64,000 nt of DNA from CAZCVI01 sp964502145 (GCA_964502145.1 CAZCVI010000037.1:1-64000), one strand, 5' to 3'; positions 8,194-16,849 are shown, counted from the stretch's first letter. The notes: generated by a model from the letters alone, not told the origin. Numbers and translations are program-made.

Positions 8194-9141
8194 TTACAAC
8201 AAACATTCTGGTAACTCGTTTCCCCGACAGTAGCAGTAAGGGGACATCGGTTTTTTTCCCTGCGGTTGGAATTCATGGATTTCCAGTACCGACCCATTAC
8301 CACAACAAACCTGAAGGCTCGTTTTATCCATGCCAAAGACATCCCCGGGTTGCTGGCGGTGAGTGAGAGTGGACTCCTTGATGATTGTCAATTTGAACCA
8401 CTTGCCCTTGATATCGCAATTTAATCCCGGCCAGGGTGTGAAGGCGCGGAATTTATTGTAGAGTTGCCGGGCGGTCTGGTGCCAATTCACCTGCCCCTCT
8501 TCTTTCTGGATAGGCGGGGCCAAGCTAGCTTGTGTCTCATCCTGGGGAAATTTTTGGATTCTTTGTGCCAGTATATTATCAATGGTCTCACAGAGGAATG
8601 CGGCGCCTGCACAACTCATGCGTTCCCAGAGTGTAAGCGTGGTATCGGTAGGGAGAATCGCGATTTCCTGCTGTGCCCAGATAGCGCCAGCATCCAGCTT
8701 CCTGACAATCTCAAAGATCGTGATACCAGAAGTTTGGTCGCCATTTTCCAGTGCCCGTTGCACCGGCGCTGCGCCACGATAAAAAGGTAACATGGAAAAA
8801 TGAACGTTTACAGTTCTAAAGGGTGGAATCTGGAAAATTTGTTTGGGAATCAATTGACCATAGGATACCACCACTGCTAAATGCGGTTGAATAGCAAGAA
8901 TTTTTGCCGCCACTGTTTCGTCTTTCAGCGTTTCCGGTTGTATGAAGGGAATACCTTGTTCTATGGCAAAGGATTTGACCGGGGGAATGATGGCTTGGTG
9001 ATTCCTGCCGCCCACCGAATCCGGCTGGGTGATAATCAAGGGCAGCTCAAAATCCTTGTGCAACCGTTCTAAAAAAGGCAAACATATGGCCGAGGTGCCG
9101 AAAAAAAGCAATTTGTGTGCGAAAGTCTGAGCCATCTGCAT
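8194..9141 (-). CDS. fmt: methionyl-tRNA formyltransferase
   Basis: A 315-residue enzyme that formylates Met-tRNAi using 10-formyl-tetrahydrofolate. The N-terminal Rossmann-like domain carries LLFFGTSAICLPFLERL, the family signature VNVHFSMLPFYRGAAPVQ and the catalytic Asp in KLDAGAI. The C-terminal ~100 residues form the tRNA-binding beta barrel (TPWPGLNC). It lies between def and rsmB on the same strand. Two in-frame ATGs six bases apart could serve as start, and neither has a clear ribosome binding site. With def it sets the formylation and deformylation of nascent proteins. Confidence 0.96.
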   Translation of the reverse strand: MQMAQTFAHKLLFFGTSAICLPFLERLHKDFELPLIITQPDSVGGRNHQAIIPPVKSFAIEQGIPFIQPETLKDETVAAKILAIQPHLAVVVSYGQLIPKQIFQIPPFRTVNVHFSMLPFYRGAAPVQRALENGDQTSGITIFEIVRKLDAGAIWAQQEIAILPTDTTLTLWERMSCAGAAFLCETIDNILAQRIQKFPQDETQASLAPPIQKEEGQVNWHQTARQLYNKFRAFTPWPGLNCDIKGKWFKLTIIKESTLTHRQQPGDVFGMDKTSLQVCCGNGSVLEIHEFQPQGKKPMSPYCYCRGNELPECLL

Positions 9142-9173
9142 CGGGGTAGTGCCTGTTTTATTGTTTTACAGGC

Positions 9174-9695
9174 TCACCAATCGCCTATTTTTACCCGCCG
9201 ATTGATCTCCTTTTTGACAAATTGTCGTTTAAGGCTGGAGACCCGGTCTAAGATCAGTGTACCATCCAGGTGGTCGATTTCATGCTGGATGACTCGTGCC
9301 AGATACTCGCTTATCTCCAAGCGTTTTTCTTTGCCGTTCATATCCAGGTTTTTCAGGAGGATGCGGGTGCTCCGGTTAATTGACATCGTCAGCCCAGGGA
9401 AAGAGAGGCACCCCTCTTCGCCCGGTACTTTTCCTTCTGCCTCAAGAATTTCCGGGTTGATTAGCACCAGGATCGCATCTTCATTTTCGCCCTGGGAAAG
9501 ATCGATTACCGAGATTCTGACTGATTCGTTTACTTGTGGTGCGGCAAGGCCGATGGCGGTAGGCGTGCGATGCAGGGTATAGAGCATCTGGCGAATCAAA
9601 TCCACCGTTTTGCCATTTATGTCAGTGACTTCTTTTGCTTTTAAATGCAAAATATCGTCGCCATATTTGATTATTTTTAGTGTTTTATCTTCCAT
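9174..9695 (-). CDS. def: peptide deformylase
   Basis: A 173-residue metal-dependent enzyme that removes the N-formyl group from new proteins. All three signatures are present: GLAAPQV, EGCLSFPG (with the metal-binding Cys) and QHEIDHLDG (metal-binding His and catalytic Glu). It is the first gene of the def-fmt-rsmB operon. A perfect consensus promoter upstream predicts transcription starting at the ATG itself, and no ribosome binding site precedes the start, so the mRNA is probably leaderless. Confidence 0.97.
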   Translation of the reverse strand: MEDKTLKIIKYGDDILHLKAKEVTDINGKTVDLIRQMLYTLHRTPTAIGLAAPQVNESVRISVIDLSQGENEDAILVLINPEILEAEGKVPGEEGCLSFPGLTMSINRSTRILLKNLDMNGKEKRLEISEYLARVIQHEIDHLDGTLILDRVSSLKRQFVKKEINRRVKIGDW

Positions 9696-9701
9696 TTGTT
9701 T

Positions 9702-9730
9702 ATTATAATTATTTTAATCAGCAATGTCAA
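9702..9730 (-). promoter_or_regulatory. consensus promoter for def-fmt-rsmB
   Basis: On the minus strand: TTGACA, a 17-bp spacer and TATAAT, a full sigma-70 consensus. The predicted transcription start falls on the def ATG. Its -35 box directly abuts the -35 box of the divergent promoter at 9731. Confidence 0.85.
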
Positions 9731-9759
9731 TTGAAAAAAAATGCAAGATATGATATAGA
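9731..9759 (+). promoter_or_regulatory. promoter for the sigma-54-type activator gene
   Basis: TTGAAA, 17-bp spacer, TATAGA. The transcript would begin about 3 nt before the ATG at 9769, leaving no room for a ribosome binding site. It is divergent from the def promoter, with adjacent -35 boxes, so the two may compete for RNA polymerase. Confidence 0.65.
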
Positions 9760-9768
9760 TTAAAGGTT

Positions 9769-11121
9769 ATGAAGGAAAAAAATAAAATTTATATACTAAA
9801 TTCGAGCCATCGCAATAAATGGTTTGCCTTGTACAAAGATCAGATGGCATCTGTATCCCTCGACGACCTGACTGTGAAAGATGAAAAATTTGATGAAACC
9901 ATCGTCTTCATACACAATGAACTGGAATATTGCGCCAAAATTCGCGAGATACTGCAAATCAATCCGGGGATTAATTTTTTTCTTTATTATAAAGAGGAAA
10001 TCCCCCCGCTCCAACTGGTAGAGTTTATCAAGAGCGGTGTGATTGAATCGGTTTCGGTAGACAACGAGGAACAAATCGGCTCGTTGATTGAGCAATACAC
10101 CGATGACAGCCATGATTCGCGACTGAATTATTATAATAATTTAATCACCAAATTCAAAGAAGTCGGGATTATTACCACAAGTTTTAAAATGGCAGAGATA
10201 TTTTCCCAGATTGAAAAAGTGGCCCAATCCAATTCCACGGTATTGATAAGCGGTGAAAACGGGACAGGCAAGGAACTGGTGGCGCGGAGCCTTCATTATT
10301 TTAGTGCCAGAAAGGAGTACAAATTCGTGGGCGTGAATACCGGCGCTATCCCGGAAACGCTGTTGGAAGATGAACTTTTTGGCCATGTTAAGGGTTCTTT
10401 TACCAATGCCTTAAAAGATCGCAAAGGTAAGTTTGAATATGCGCATCGCGGCACTATTTTTCTGGATGAAATCTCCAATATGCCCTTCCCGTTGCAGGTC
10501 AAACTGCTACGGGTACTTCAAGAACGGGAATTTGAACGGATTGGTGAGAACCAGACGGTCCAGGTGGATGTCCGCGTGGTGGCGGCGACAAATAAAGATA
10601 TTAAGGAACTGGTAGAACAGGAAAAATTCAGGGAAGATTTATATTACCGGCTCAATGTGATTCCCATCACCTTGCCACCATTACGGGACCGACGCTCAGA
10701 TATCCCGGTGCTGGCCAATTATTTTGCCATGAAATACACCCGGCTCAATAATATCGCGCCAAAAAGTTTTACTCTGCCCGCAGTACGCATCCTGCAAAAT
10801 TATTCCTGGCCGGGTAATATCCGCCAATTGGAAAATATCATTGAACGCATGGTGGTTTTGAATCCCGCCACTTCTGTATTTCAACCCAAAGATGTGCCCA
10901 ATGAAGTCAAATCCGATGTGCCCGTTGAGGACACCATGAACTTCGAACCGGATGAAATCCCAGACGAGGGCGTATCTCTCACCGACGTGGTGCGCAATGT
11001 GGAACGACGCATGATTCTCAAGAGCCTTGAAAAAACAGACTGGAACAAACAGAAAGCCGCCAAATTGCTGAATGTCAAACGCACTACATTGATTGAAAAA
11101 ATAAAAAAGTTTCAGGAATGA
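9769..11121 (+). CDS. sigma-54-interacting transcriptional regulator (Fis family)
   Basis: A 450-residue enhancer-binding protein. Residues 1-130 resemble a divergent receiver fold without an obvious phosphoacceptor site. The AAA+ domain (about 135-370) has Walker A (GENGTGKE), Walker B (GTIFLDEI) and an arginine finger region (YRLNVIPITLPPLRDR). A Fis-type helix-turn-helix closes the protein (NKQKAAKLLNVKRTTLIEKI). The sigma-54 contact loop, normally GAFTGA, reads GSFTNA at 209-214, an unusual substitution of the second Gly. The mRNA is probably nearly leaderless. Its target is unknown; the pseudopilin gene that follows is a candidate. Confidence 0.9.
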   Translation: MKEKNKIYILNSSHRNKWFALYKDQMASVSLDDLTVKDEKFDETIVFIHNELEYCAKIREILQINPGINFFLYYKEEIPPLQLVEFIKSGVIESVSVDNEEQIGSLIEQYTDDSHDSRLNYYNNLITKFKEVGIITTSFKMAEIFSQIEKVAQSNSTVLISGENGTGKELVARSLHYFSARKEYKFVGVNTGAIPETLLEDELFGHVKGSFTNALKDRKGKFEYAHRGTIFLDEISNMPFPLQVKLLRVLQEREFERIGENQTVQVDVRVVAATNKDIKELVEQEKFREDLYYRLNVIPITLPPLRDRRSDIPVLANYFAMKYTRLNNIAPKSFTLPAVRILQNYSWPGNIRQLENIIERMVVLNPATSVFQPKDVPNEVKSDVPVEDTMNFEPDEIPDEGVSLTDVVRNVERRMILKSLEKTDWNKQKAAKLLNVKRTTLIEKIKKFQE

Positions 11122-11207
11122 TTGGTTTATACATTATAAAAGATAAATTGTTAGTAATATCTTCTTTTTTTTATCAGAAGATAAATTCCTTTAGGAGGAA
11201 TCAGACC

Positions 11208-11927
11208 ATGAGTAAGCTTAAAAAAGGTTTCACATTGATTGAGATGGTGGTGGTTTTGGCAGTGATTGCCATATTGGCCGCCATATTGTTTCCAACTATT
11301 GCCAAACATATCACCGATTCCAAGGTGACCCGTGCTATTAATGAGGGGCAGGTGATTACTGCGGCAGTAATGATGCTTTACAAGGATACTGGTAAGTGGC
11401 CTTCCACGTATCAGGAACCCGTGGTAGCCAATGGTGGGCCTTCGGGACGGGTCGATCGTGTATTGACTGGTATGACTACCGACCCTGTTCCCACTGGCGT
11501 GGCACCGGGTGCTCGTACTGGCGCGGCCAGTTGGGGAACATATGGCAATACCAAGCCATTGTACGACTTTCTCTTTTTTAATAACCCCGACTCCGATACC
11601 GGTGCAGCAAACCAGAACCAAGCGGGCCAGGATTACCCCCTGACCGGCGAATTTGCCTGGAAGGGACCTTATCTGGATAAACAGACATACCTCGACCCCT
11701 GGGGAAATCAATATGTCATCTCATCCCGGTACTTTCCTGGCGGTGCTGCTTCCGGGGCCAAAACCGTGATTATTATTTCCGCTGGCAAGGATGCGGTTTG
11801 GTCCAGTCCTTATGCCGATGCGGTTACCCGCCTAACCATTCCCAATGATATGCCCTACGGGCCGTATGAAAATGACGGAACGTATATCCATGACGATATT
11901 GGCGTGGTCGTAACTACCAACAATTGA
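11208..11927 (+). CDS. type II secretion/type IV pilin-like pseudopilin (GspG-like)
   Basis: A 239-residue class III signal peptide protein. After a short basic leader, KKG|FTLIEM marks prepilin peptidase cleavage and N-methylation of Phe, with the invariant Glu5, followed by a hydrophobic helix (VVVLAVIAILAAILF). The C-terminal globular domain has GspG-like features (WPSTYQEP, GPYLDKQTYLDPWGNQYVI). The start chosen here has an aggagg ribosome binding site 10 nt upstream; the open frame extends further upstream without support. At 239 residues it is longer than typical GspG (about 140). With the ExeA/GspB-like genes at 24.5-26.8 kb it points to a type II secretion pathway. Confidence 0.88.
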   Translation: MSKLKKGFTLIEMVVVLAVIAILAAILFPTIAKHITDSKVTRAINEGQVITAAVMMLYKDTGKWPSTYQEPVVANGGPSGRVDRVLTGMTTDPVPTGVAPGARTGAASWGTYGNTKPLYDFLFFNNPDSDTGAANQNQAGQDYPLTGEFAWKGPYLDKQTYLDPWGNQYVISSRYFPGGAASGAKTVIIISAGKDAVWSSPYADAVTRLTIPNDMPYGPYENDGTYIHDDIGVVVTTNN

Positions 11928-11977
11928 TGGTTGGAAATAGCTGGTAAACCACTGGTTTTTGGATAATTAAATTTTAA

Positions 11978-13831
11978 ATGGGTAAGATACGAACACTACG
12001 TGAGGATGTCTATAAAAAAATAGCCGCCGGTGAGGTGGTGGAACGCCCCCTGTCAGTGGTCAAGGAATTAGTAGAGAATTCCATTGATGCGGGGGCGGAT
12101 ACCATCACGGTCGAAGTGCTTGACGGTGGCAAACGTTCGATTAAAGTGATTGATAACGGCAGCGGTATGGAGCCGGATGATATTGAAACGGCCTTTAAAA
12201 ACCATGCCACTTCCAAAATCACGGAACTCTCCGATTTTGACTCCCTGCTCACCCTCGGCTTTCGCGGTGAAGCATTGCCTTCGATCATGGAAGTGTCTAA
12301 AATCGAGGTGCTCACGGCCAATAATAACAGTGGGAATGGCATATACTGTTTGTTCGAGGATGGTCAGTTAAAACAACAAGCACAAATCGCCTGCCCCCAA
12401 GGCACCACGATCACGGTCAAGGAACTATTTTACAACTTCCCGGTACGCAAGAAATTCTTAAAAACAGACCGCACCGAATTGACCCAGATCATCTCTTTTT
12501 TGGAACCGATGACCCTGGTCAATTATGACAAGAGTTTCCACTTGGTGCATAATGGGAAGACTGTATTTGAATATAAAAAAGTGGGGCAATTAAAGGAGCG
12601 CATTTACCAGGTACTGGGCAAAGAAATGTTGGACGGGTTGCAAGAGGTGAATTACCAGCAAAATAATTACCATTTGACAGGTTTTATTTCCCGTTTGAAT
12701 ACCGGTCTTACCGTGAAAAAGCACCAGTACTTTTTTATCAATCATCGTGCCGTGCGGGAGAAGACTTTGGTGGCGGCGTTAAACAATACCTTCCAGGTTT
12801 TTCTGGAGAAGCATCGTAGTCCTGCCGCCTTGTTGTTGATGGACTTGCCACCCGGCGAGGTGGATGTCAATATTCATCCCATGAAACTGGAGATTAAATT
12901 TGTCGATGCCAGTGCCGTGTACCAGTTTATTAAACACGGTATCGAGAGTTGTTTTGGCAATGTCAATGAATTTCGTTATGCTCCTGATATCGGTGCTTTT
13001 CCCCGTGCTGGTGCGCCCGGATCTATTTCTACCGGGTTACGTGGTGATTTTAATGATTTTAATGTTCATAATGATCATAATAATTATAATCGTGGCTCAG
13101 CAGGTTCTGCGTTGCCTGTGAACCCCGGTTCTGGAAGTAGTGGCCAATATTTTAATTCCCGTTCTTTTCCTGGTCAAGGCCAACGACCTATGCCCGAACC
13201 CGCTGACGCTATAACCGGAGATTTTGAGCAGGCCCAGCTTTTTGCCGGGAATTTTCTTGATCAGGAGGGCTTTCTTATTATTGGGCAGTACAAGAATTCT
13301 TATATTATTGTGGAGCGCGGCGAGGATTTGTTGATCGTGGACCAACATAATGCCCAGGAACGGGTGAATTTCGATGAATTAAAACGGGAGTACGTGGAAA
13401 ATAATGTGGTCTCAATAAACCCGCTTTTCCCCGTGGTGATCGAATTGGCGCCCTCGGAAACCGCGGGGCTGGACAGCCGCAAAATGGAAATTCTGAACAA
13501 GGCCGGGTTCCATTTGGAACCGTTGGGCGGAAATTCTTTTGATATTAAATCTTTCCCGCAGATTTTGGGGGAACGAAGTATTAAAGACGCGGTGCAAACG
13601 GTGATTCATATGAAAGACAAGGACGGAGAAACGGATTTTGAGGATGTGGTTTTGGCCGAAATTGCCTGTAAGAGTGCGATCAAAGTGAATCACAAGTTGT
13701 ACCCGGACCAGATGAAAACGATTGTGCGCAATCTTTTTAAAACCAGTAATCCCTATTTTTGTCCGCACAAGCGGCCCATTATTATCGAGTATTCGTTGGA
13801 GCAGATCGAAAAGTTAATGAAACGCAGGTAA
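11978..13831 (+). CDS. mutL: DNA mismatch repair protein MutL
   Basis: A 617-residue GHKL ATPase. N-terminal motifs: IAAGEVVERPLSVVKELVENS, cut here to its core IAAGEVVERP, then DNGSGM and GFRGEALPSI. A low-complexity linker (about residues 340-400, Asn/Gly/Ser rich) joins the C-terminal dimerisation domain. The endonuclease motif DQHAxxExxxxE appears as DQHNAQERVNFDE, and the CPHGRP motif as CPHKRP. ACKSAIKVNH is also present. Metal-dependent nicking activity is therefore likely but with altered residues. No mutS or mutH is adjacent in this window. Confidence 0.95.
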   Translation: MGKIRTLREDVYKKIAAGEVVERPLSVVKELVENSIDAGADTITVEVLDGGKRSIKVIDNGSGMEPDDIETAFKNHATSKITELSDFDSLLTLGFRGEALPSIMEVSKIEVLTANNNSGNGIYCLFEDGQLKQQAQIACPQGTTITVKELFYNFPVRKKFLKTDRTELTQIISFLEPMTLVNYDKSFHLVHNGKTVFEYKKVGQLKERIYQVLGKEMLDGLQEVNYQQNNYHLTGFISRLNTGLTVKKHQYFFINHRAVREKTLVAALNNTFQVFLEKHRSPAALLLMDLPPGEVDVNIHPMKLEIKFVDASAVYQFIKHGIESCFGNVNEFRYAPDIGAFPRAGAPGSISTGLRGDFNDFNVHNDHNNYNRGSAGSALPVNPGSGSSGQYFNSRSFPGQGQRPMPEPADAITGDFEQAQLFAGNFLDQEGFLIIGQYKNSYIIVERGEDLLIVDQHNAQERVNFDELKREYVENNVVSINPLFPVVIELAPSETAGLDSRKMEILNKAGFHLEPLGGNSFDIKSFPQILGERSIKDAVQTVIHMKDKDGETDFEDVVLAEIACKSAIKVNHKLYPDQMKTIVRNLFKTSNPYFCPHKRPIIIEYSLEQIEKLMKRR

Positions 13832-13893
13832 AGAGTACTGGCAAAACATTTAAAATGATGAAATAATAAAACGAATTAATAAATGGAGGTCGT

Positions 13894-15009
13894 ATGAAAT
13901 TCAACAGATGGGTGGTTCTTTTTATTTTTGTACTATTTTCTGTGTTGGTGACCCAAACAGGTGGGGCCGTGTCGGCCAAGGGTGTCGCAGATCGCACCGT
14001 ATTTGCCATGTGTCATCCCGAATTGGGGCAGATCAAGAACATCGAGGAGATGGTTGAGAAGGATATTATCCCGTTGCAACGGATCCAATTGATCGCGGTC
14101 TATCATGAGGATGAGTCTGACGATTATACGGAGGCCCATGAGTATGTGAAAAAGAACAAGCTCACCTGGGTGACCTTTCGGCCTATCAAGGGGAAGGTGG
14201 CAGTGCAGGATGTGTATAAAGAGAATCTCTGGACCCCGCAGTTTCGGCGTATATTTGAGAATACCGACGGCATTATCTTTACCGGGGGCGAGGATATGCC
14301 ACCGGTATTGTACGGGGAGAAAAATCATTTATTAACCGATGCCATTACCCCGGTACGCAGTTATTATGAAGCCTCGTTTCTATTTCATTTATTGGGGGGC
14401 AGTCAGAACTCGGCGTTCGTGCCCTTTTTAGAGTCGCGGCAGAATTATGTCGTATTGGGGATTTGTCTTGGGTGTCAAACCATGAATGTGGCCTGTGGCG
14501 GTACCATGTTCCAGGATATTCCTGCCGAGGTGTACAAGTATACGACAGTGGAACAGGTATTGGCTGCCGGGTCGGATCAGGTTCATAGTGGGCGGTATAT
14601 TCGGGCGCTCTATCCTTTGGACACGGATTTGCCACCCGCCTTTCATCGTTTTAAGTTTAAGAAAGACAGTGTGTTTGTGAAAGGCATGAAGCTGAAGAAA
14701 GGGGAGGAACCACTGGTCTTGTCCGCCCATCATCAAGCTATAGAAAAGGTTGCCAAAGATTTGGAAGTGATTGGTTTTTCCATGGATGAGAAGATCGTGG
14801 AAGCCGTGGCGCATAAGAAGTATAAAAATGTATTGGGTGTTCAGTTTCACCCCGAACCTTACAGATTGTACCGGAAGGGGCTGATGTTTCAGCAGGAACC
14901 CGGGGGCGCGTTGGATTTTAATTTGCGCCAGTATTTAGAGGACAATCCGCCAGCCATGGAGTTTCATCGTAAGTTTTGGGTTTGGTTTGCGCAGGTCTTG
15001 CAAGAGTAG
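13894..15009 (+). CDS. secreted class I glutamine amidotransferase-like peptidase (C26 family)
   Basis: A 371-residue protein with an N-terminal signal peptide (hydrophobic residues about 8-28). It has the gamma-glutamyl hydrolase/PuuD-like fold: FTGGEDMPPVLYG, the nucleophile elbow GICLGCQTMN (Cys), and the His-Glu pair in GVQFHPEPY. Family members hydrolyse gamma-glutamyl amide bonds; the natural substrate here is unknown. Export is unusual for PuuD-type enzymes but is known for folylpoly-gamma-glutamate hydrolases. A ggagg site 6 bp upstream supports the start. It appears monocistronic. Confidence 0.85.
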   Translation: MKFNRWVVLFIFVLFSVLVTQTGGAVSAKGVADRTVFAMCHPELGQIKNIEEMVEKDIIPLQRIQLIAVYHEDESDDYTEAHEYVKKNKLTWVTFRPIKGKVAVQDVYKENLWTPQFRRIFENTDGIIFTGGEDMPPVLYGEKNHLLTDAITPVRSYYEASFLFHLLGGSQNSAFVPFLESRQNYVVLGICLGCQTMNVACGGTMFQDIPAEVYKYTTVEQVLAAGSDQVHSGRYIRALYPLDTDLPPAFHRFKFKKDSVFVKGMKLKKGEEPLVLSAHHQAIEKVAKDLEVIGFSMDEKIVEAVAHKKYKNVLGVQFHPEPYRLYRKGLMFQQEPGGALDFNLRQYLEDNPPAMEFHRKFWVWFAQVLQE

Positions 15010-15050
15010 GAGACGGTGTACCCGTTTTACTATTTCCCGTTTTGTTCATT

Positions 15051-15070
15051 CACTTGGCGGTGAATTTAGG
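15051..15070. repeat. solo right end of the 9-bp-repeat element family (E3)
   Basis: The sequence cttggcggtgaatttagg is identical in layout to the right ends of E1 and E2, but no repeat arms or left end are present. It looks like a deletion relic between the C26 gene and the Rpn promoter. Confidence 0.6.
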
Positions 15071-15083
15071 GACAGTATTGGAA

Positions 15084-15112
15084 TTGACAAATCCAGATAT
15101 CTATACTATTAT
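15084..15112 (+). promoter_or_regulatory. sigma-70 promoter for the Rpn-type nuclease gene
   Basis: TTGACA, 17-bp spacer, TATTAT, giving a transcript start near 15119. The message then runs straight into the terminator-like hairpin at 15123. Confidence 0.75.
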
Positions 15113-15122
15113 AGATTATAGG

Positions 15123-15156
15123 TACCGGGTTAAAAAACAAAAACCGGTGTTTTTTT
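15123..15156 (+). terminator. terminator-like hairpin in the 5' leader of the Rpn-type gene
   Basis: accggGtt pairs with aaAccggt around an A-rich loop (seven of eight pairs), followed by gtttttttt. It sits between the promoter at 15084 and the ATG at 15172. It may act as an attenuator limiting expression of the nuclease or as a terminator for the upstream gene. Confidence 0.6.
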
Positions 15157-15171
15157 TAAAGGTAGGTGAAT

Positions 15172-16146
15172 ATGAAAAGTTATACACATGTCTGTTTTGA
15201 TTGGGCGGCGAAAAAGCTGTTGCGTAGCAAGGCAAATTTTGGTATATTGGAGGGTTTTTTAACCGAACTACTGAAAGAAGAAATTAAAATTATAGATATT
15301 CTGGAAAGCGAGGGCAACCAGGACGTTTTCGATGAAAAATTTAATAGAGTGGATATATTGGTCAAAGATAAAGAGGATAAATTAATCATCGTTGAAATTC
15401 AGAATACCCGCGAATTGGATTATATCTACAAGATACTATTTAATGCTTCAAAGGCCCTAGTCGAACATCTAAAATTGGGGGCATCTTATAACGAAATCAA
15501 AAAAATAATCACGGTCAGCGTGGTTTATTTCGACCTGTGTCTGGGAGATGATTATGTTTATCAAGGTGGAACTTCTTTTTTCGGGATTCACAAGCACGAT
15601 AAATTGGAGTTATCCAAAACGCAGAAGAAGTTATTCAATCGGGAGACGATCAATGAGATATACCCTGAACATTATATTATCAAGGTCAATCAATTCGATG
15701 ATATCGCCAAAGACTCGCTGGACGAATGGATTTATTTTTTAAAGAACAGCGAGATCAAAGATGAATTTAAGGCTAAAGGCATCGCGGAAGCCAGAGAAAA
15801 ATTGAAAGAGGTCAATCTTTCCAGAGAAGAACTGCCCGCGTATCGGCGTTTCCAAGAGAATTTGAGCACTGAGGCCAGTATTGCCATGACATATCGCTTT
15901 GAAAAAGAATATGAAGTGGAAGAAGCCAAGATGCTTGCTCGTCAAGAGGCTCTAAAAGAAGGTCATCAAGAGGGCCATCAAGAGGGTCTAAAAGAGGGTC
16001 TAAAAGAGGGGATAGAAGAGGGGATCAAAAAGGGGAAAAATGAAGAGAGAGAACAAATAGCCAGACAGATGAAACTGGCAGGCTTGGACGTAGCTCTCAT
16101 TTCTAAAACTACTGGACTCTCAAGCGAAGAAATCGCGAAGCTTTAA
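15172..16146 (+). CDS. Rpn family recombination-promoting nuclease / PD-(D/E)XK protein
   Basis: A 324-residue protein of the Rpn/'putative transposase' family. The N-terminal ~200 residues hold a PD-(D/E)XK nuclease fold with RVDILVKDKEDKLIIVEIQNT as its core: Asp in RVDI, then Glu-x-Gln in VEIQ. The C-terminal third has the family's Glu/Gly-rich repeats (EGHQEGHQEGLKEGLKEG) and ends in a small helical tail (ISKTTGLSSEEIAKL). Relatives promote RecA-independent recombination or restrict phage; the role here is open. ATG 15172 is preceded by aggtaggtga; an in-frame GTG 6 nt upstream is less likely. Its strong promoter is followed by a leader hairpin. Confidence 0.85.
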   Translation: MKSYTHVCFDWAAKKLLRSKANFGILEGFLTELLKEEIKIIDILESEGNQDVFDEKFNRVDILVKDKEDKLIIVEIQNTRELDYIYKILFNASKALVEHLKLGASYNEIKKIITVSVVYFDLCLGDDYVYQGGTSFFGIHKHDKLELSKTQKKLFNRETINEIYPEHYIIKVNQFDDIAKDSLDEWIYFLKNSEIKDEFKAKGIAEAREKLKEVNLSREELPAYRRFQENLSTEASIAMTYRFEKEYEVEEAKMLARQEALKEGHQEGHQEGLKEGLKEGIEEGIKKGKNEEREQIARQMKLAGLDVALISKTTGLSSEEIAKL

Positions 16147-16149
16147 TGG

Positions 16150-16224
16150 CAGATTTTATTTTAATCTGTTTAATCGGTTTAATCTGAGTAATCTGTGGAC
16201 AAAAATAGCGATGGTGGATTCAGG
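16150..16224. repeat. 9-bp repeat element E4 (one arm)
   Basis: Four 9-bp units (taatctgtt, taatcggtt, taatctgag, taatctgtg) are followed by a right end, GATGGTGGATTCAGG, like that of E1-E2. No inverted arm is seen, so this is a half element. Confidence 0.6.
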
Positions 16225-16246
16225 TTACACTACATTTTGGCAAGTT

Positions 16247-16849
16247 TTAGTTCAGTATCCTGAAATAACGGCTACCGATACCATCGAGGTTGCCGGCATT
16301 ATCGCGTACACTCCATTCCAACTGGTGCAGCCCGTTTTCAAACATGCGCGTATCAAGATCAAATATGGCCATTGAACCGGCACTGTTTAAATGGTTGGGG
16401 AAAAGGTTTTTAACATCGTCTCTGGGGAGATTGTATTGGGCATTGCCGATAAATTCTCGATCGACAAAAACCTGGATAGTAGAGCCGTTTTCCGGGATTT
16501 TGCAGGGTGGGGGCGTGAGTGCCCAACCGATAATGCGATAGTCCCCGGAAACAGTTTCCCCTGGACGGGGTGAATCTATGGCACCAAAGGGTTTTACCGC
16601 ATTGGCATTGTCACCGTGAATGAGTGCTTCGCCCAGGTTCATTACATCTCCATAAACACTTTCTGCTTTTGCCAGTAGTTTGAACGTACCGTTTCCCTGG
16701 TGGGGCAGGGTATTGGTGAGCAGCATATATCCCCAACCGCCACGGTAGGCATTGGGAAAGTCTGGTTTTAATCGTTCTACATCGGGTCTTTGGTCCTCGA
16801 CAAAATAGGCATCACCGATAAAGAAGAGTTCACCATTGTTCAGGGTCAT
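16247..16849 (-). CDS. C-terminal part of the interrupted BACON/Ig-domain protein
   Basis: A 200-residue open frame that continues, in the same frame, the protein encoded just upstream (16898-18784). It contains a second Ig-like repeat of the type SGxYxIxGWAL (SGDYRIIGWALTPPP) and ends in a Trp-rich strand (HQLEWSVRDNAGNLDGI). Only a single TGA at 16898-16900 and 16 codons separate it from the upstream frame. Its own ATG lacks a ribosome binding site, so it is probably not translated independently. It is most likely the C-terminus of one original gene. Confidence 0.6.
   Translation of the reverse strand: MTLNNGELFFIGDAYFVEDQRPDVERLKPDFPNAYRGGWGYMLLTNTLPHQGNGTFKLLAKAESVYGDVMNLGEALIHGDNANAVKPFGAIDSPRPGETVSGDYRIIGWALTPPPCKIPENGSTIQVFVDREFIGNAQYNLPRDDVKNLFPNHLNSAGSMAIFDLDTRMFENGLHQLEWSVRDNAGNLDGIGSRYFRILN

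Noticed and set aside
15172..16146. Mobile element transposase with terminal repeats
   Set aside because: Although the family is often labelled transposase, no terminal inverted repeats or target duplication flank the gene; the nearby repeat ends belong to the 9-bp family.
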